Shown here: piece after piece, positions 49,666 through 51,202 of the stretch
How positions within the stretch are numbered: the first letter of the stretch is position 1
Layout: each line of letters opens with the position of its first letter
NCBI GenBank assembly: GCA_013390765.1
Contig: JACAST010000002.1
Location: forward strand, 1-51,202
DNA length: 51,202 nt
DNA from: Marine Group I thaumarchaeote
Lineage (GTDB): Archaea; Thermoproteota; Nitrososphaeria; Nitrososphaerales; Nitrosopumilaceae
Reading direction: 5' to 3'
Made by a program: the position numbers and the translations under genes
The notes under the pieces: generated by a model
The model's input: the letters and a program-made list of their open reading frames with translations, nothing else
Database searches by the model: none
What the model was told of the DNA's origin: nothing

Positions 49666-51202
49666 ATGACATTATCAAAGAATCTTGATGATCTGAAATT
49701 TGATAAAAAATTAAAAGTTGCAATACTTCCTAGTTTCACTTTAAATGGGTTAGATGAAACATTTCATGTTAAATGCTCAGAAATTGGAATTAGATATCAA
49801 TCATACGTTGCAGATTATAATCAATACAATCAAGAAATGCTCAACCCTGAAAGTGATTTTTATAATTTTTCTCCAGATATCACATTTTTGATTCTTGATA
49901 TACGAAGTTTGTTGGGAGATTATTTTTATTTTCCATACAGCATTTCCTCCGCTGAAAGAAAATCGTTGGTTAAAGAAAAAATCAACGAATTAGGAAATTT
50001 AATCTTGCAATTCAAAAACAACTCTAGTTCCAAACTAGTTATTACTAATTTCAACATTCCATCGTATTCACCTAACGGAATAATAGAAACAAAATCTGAG
50101 TTTGGTTTTCATGAAATGATTCAGGAAATTAATGAATCGTTGAGAAATATAGTAAGAAGCCAAAACTCAATCTATGTTTATGATTTTAATCAATTTGTAT
50201 CAAAGTATGGTGAAAAAAATATTTTTGATTATAAACAATTTCATATCGGCGATATACAAATAGCATTTAATTATATTCCATATTTTGCTCATGAGTTGAT
50301 GAGCTATGTTAAACCCATTTTTGGTATTAATCGAAAATGCATTGTTTTAGATTTAGATAATACTCTATGGGGTGGCGTTGTTGGCGAAGATGGTTTTGAT
50401 GGAATTGAATTGGGTCAAACACCTAACGGTAAATCATTTGTGGAATTTCAAAAACAGCTTTTATCTTTATGGCAACAGGGAATAATCTTGGCTATTAATA
50501 GCAAAAATAATTTTGACGATGCAATGAGAGTTATTAGAGATCATCCTGATATGATTCTTCGTGAAAAACATTTTGCAAGTATTAAAATTAATTGGGATGA
50601 TAAAGCACAAAATCTTAAACAAATTGCTGACGAAATAAATATTGGATTAAGCAGCATTGTATTTTTTGATGATGATAAATTAAATCAAGAAAGAATAAAA
50701 CAAGAATTTCCAGATGTTTTAACTATAGAAATGCCGAATGATCCTTCTCAATATTCATCAATATTGACAAATCTTAATGATTTCAATGTATTACAGAAGA
50801 CTGAAGAAGATACAAAAAGAGGTGAAATGTATGCACAACAAAGACAACGCAAACAATTTGAAAACACTGTTTCAAATTTGGATCAATTTTTAAAACAGTT
50901 AGACATCAAAGTAAAAATTAAAAAATCTAATGAATTTTTAATTCCTAGAATTTCCCAACTAACATTAAAAACAAATCAATTCAATCTGACAACAAGAAGA
51001 TATCAAGAGGAGGAAATTAGGAAATTCTCAAAAGATGAAAATTTTGCAGTGGGTTGTGCTCAAGTATTGGATAAATTTGGTGATAATGGTATTACTGGAG
51101 CCTATATTGTAAAGAAAAATGGTACATCCTGGATACTTGATACATTTCTTTTAAGTTGCAGAATTATAGGTCGAGGTGTTGAAAATGCAATGTTATCTCA
51201 TA
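49666..51202 (+). CDS. FkbH-like HAD-superfamily protein, cut by the window end
   Basis: About 512 codons are visible, and the frame is open at the right edge. Residues about 225-245 hold the HAD IIIC catalytic motif VLDLDNTLWGGVVGEDG, and KNNFDD, SIVFFDDD and DVLTIEMPNDPSQY are family landmarks; the N-terminal part (KLKVAILPSFTLNGL) resembles the SGNH-like start of FkbH proteins and the end (TGAYIVKKNGTSWILDTFLLS) an acyl-transfer-like domain. FkbH proteins load glyceryl units onto acyl carrier proteins for glyceryl- or methoxymalonyl-type units. ATG 49666 is used; an in-frame TTG at 49642 is possible, with an AT-rich box near 49587-49597. Confidence 0.85.
   Translation, partial: MTLSKNLDDLKFDKKLKVAILPSFTLNGLDETFHVKCSEIGIRYQSYVADYNQYNQEMLNPESDFYNFSPDITFLILDIRSLLGDYFYFPYSISSAERKSLVKEKINELGNLILQFKNNSSSKLVITNFNIPSYSPNGIIETKSEFGFHEMIQEINESLRNIVRSQNSIYVYDFNQFVSKYGEKNIFDYKQFHIGDIQIAFNYIPYFAHELMSYVKPIFGINRKCIVLDLDNTLWGGVVGEDGFDGIELGQTPNGKSFVEFQKQLLSLWQQGIILAINSKNNFDDAMRVIRDHPDMILREKHFASIKINWDDKAQNLKQIADEINIGLSSIVFFDDDKLNQERIKQEFPDVLTIEMPNDPSQYSSILTNLNDFNVLQKTEEDTKRGEMYAQQRQRKQFENTVSNLDQFLKQLDIKVKIKKSNEFLIPRISQLTLKTNQFNLTTRRYQEEEIRKFSKDENFAVGCAQVLDKFGDNGITGAYIVKKNGTSWILDTFLLSCRIIGRGVENAMLSH

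Noticed and set aside
1-51202. CRISPR arrays, tRNA or rRNA genes, transposases, integrases
   Set aside because: I looked for repeat-spacer periodicity, cloverleaf-like GC-rich stretches and typical recombinase motifs and saw none.

Overview
The window looks like part of a surface-glycan island from a mesophilic archaeon, most likely an ammonia-oxidising thaumarchaeon (Nitrososphaerota, Nitrosopumilus-like). The evidence is a very AT-rich base composition, frequent TTG starts, A/T-rich TATA-like boxes about 20-35 bases from many starts (short-leader or leaderless style), a fibrillarin-family gene, and a phosphonate pathway with a split decarboxylase. This placement is inferred; no rRNA or other core marker is present. 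I saw no tRNA, CRISPR array, transposase or integrase.

Layout. 1-2.1 kb: end of a transferase gene, a small membrane protein, a GT4 glycosyltransferase and a pyruvate-kinase-like barrel protein, all on the minus strand. 2.2-9.6 kb: aldo/keto reductase, Asp/Asn-hydroxylase-like protein, an aberrant fibrillarin paralogue, a PAPS sulfotransferase, two alkaline-phosphatase-superfamily enzymes and a TauD-like oxygenase. 9.6-20.4 kb: a phosphonate block with two CTP-type nucleotidyltransferases, Nudix hydrolase, B12/radical-SAM protein, APS kinase, phosphonoacetaldehyde-reductase-like dehydrogenase, WbqC-like protein, a tandem pair of two-TM proteins, a split phosphonopyruvate decarboxylase and PEP mutase. 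20.4-44.4 kb: nucleotide-sugar enzymes (4,6-dehydratase, three other SDRs, three intact DegT aminotransferases, formyltransferase, PIG-L deacetylase, Gfo/Idh/MocA oxidoreductase), glycosyltransferases, two GT-C membrane proteins, a Wzx flippase, an SRPBCC-FkbM fusion and an exported glucose/sorbosone-dehydrogenase-like propeller. 44.4-51.2 kb: a tight five-gene operon (acyltransferase, deacetylase, HAD-nucleotidyltransferase, nucleotidyltransferase-kinase, GT2) and a divergent FkbH gene cut by the window end.

How it may work together. PEP mutase, phosphonopyruvate decarboxylase and the iron-type dehydrogenase would turn PEP into 2-hydroxyethylphosphonate. The nucleotidyltransferases could activate it as a CMP ester for transfer to a glycan. 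APS kinase and the sulfotransferase supply a second anionic decoration. The SDRs, aminotransferases, acyl- and formyltransferases make amino sugars; polyprenyl-phosphate glycosyltransferases, GT-C enzymes and the flippase assemble and export the glycan. No recognisable methylphosphonate synthase is present, so the final phosphonate is open.

The most striking feature is that the island is full of gene debris. I can recognise fragments of at least eight families that also have an intact copy in the window (pyruvate-kinase-like, aldo/keto reductase, two-TM protein, hexapeptide acyltransferase, TauD, SAM methyltransferase, GT-C, FkbM), plus a collapsed DegT gene. Several junctions carry short shared sequences, which suggests growth and pruning by paralogue recombination rather than by transposases.
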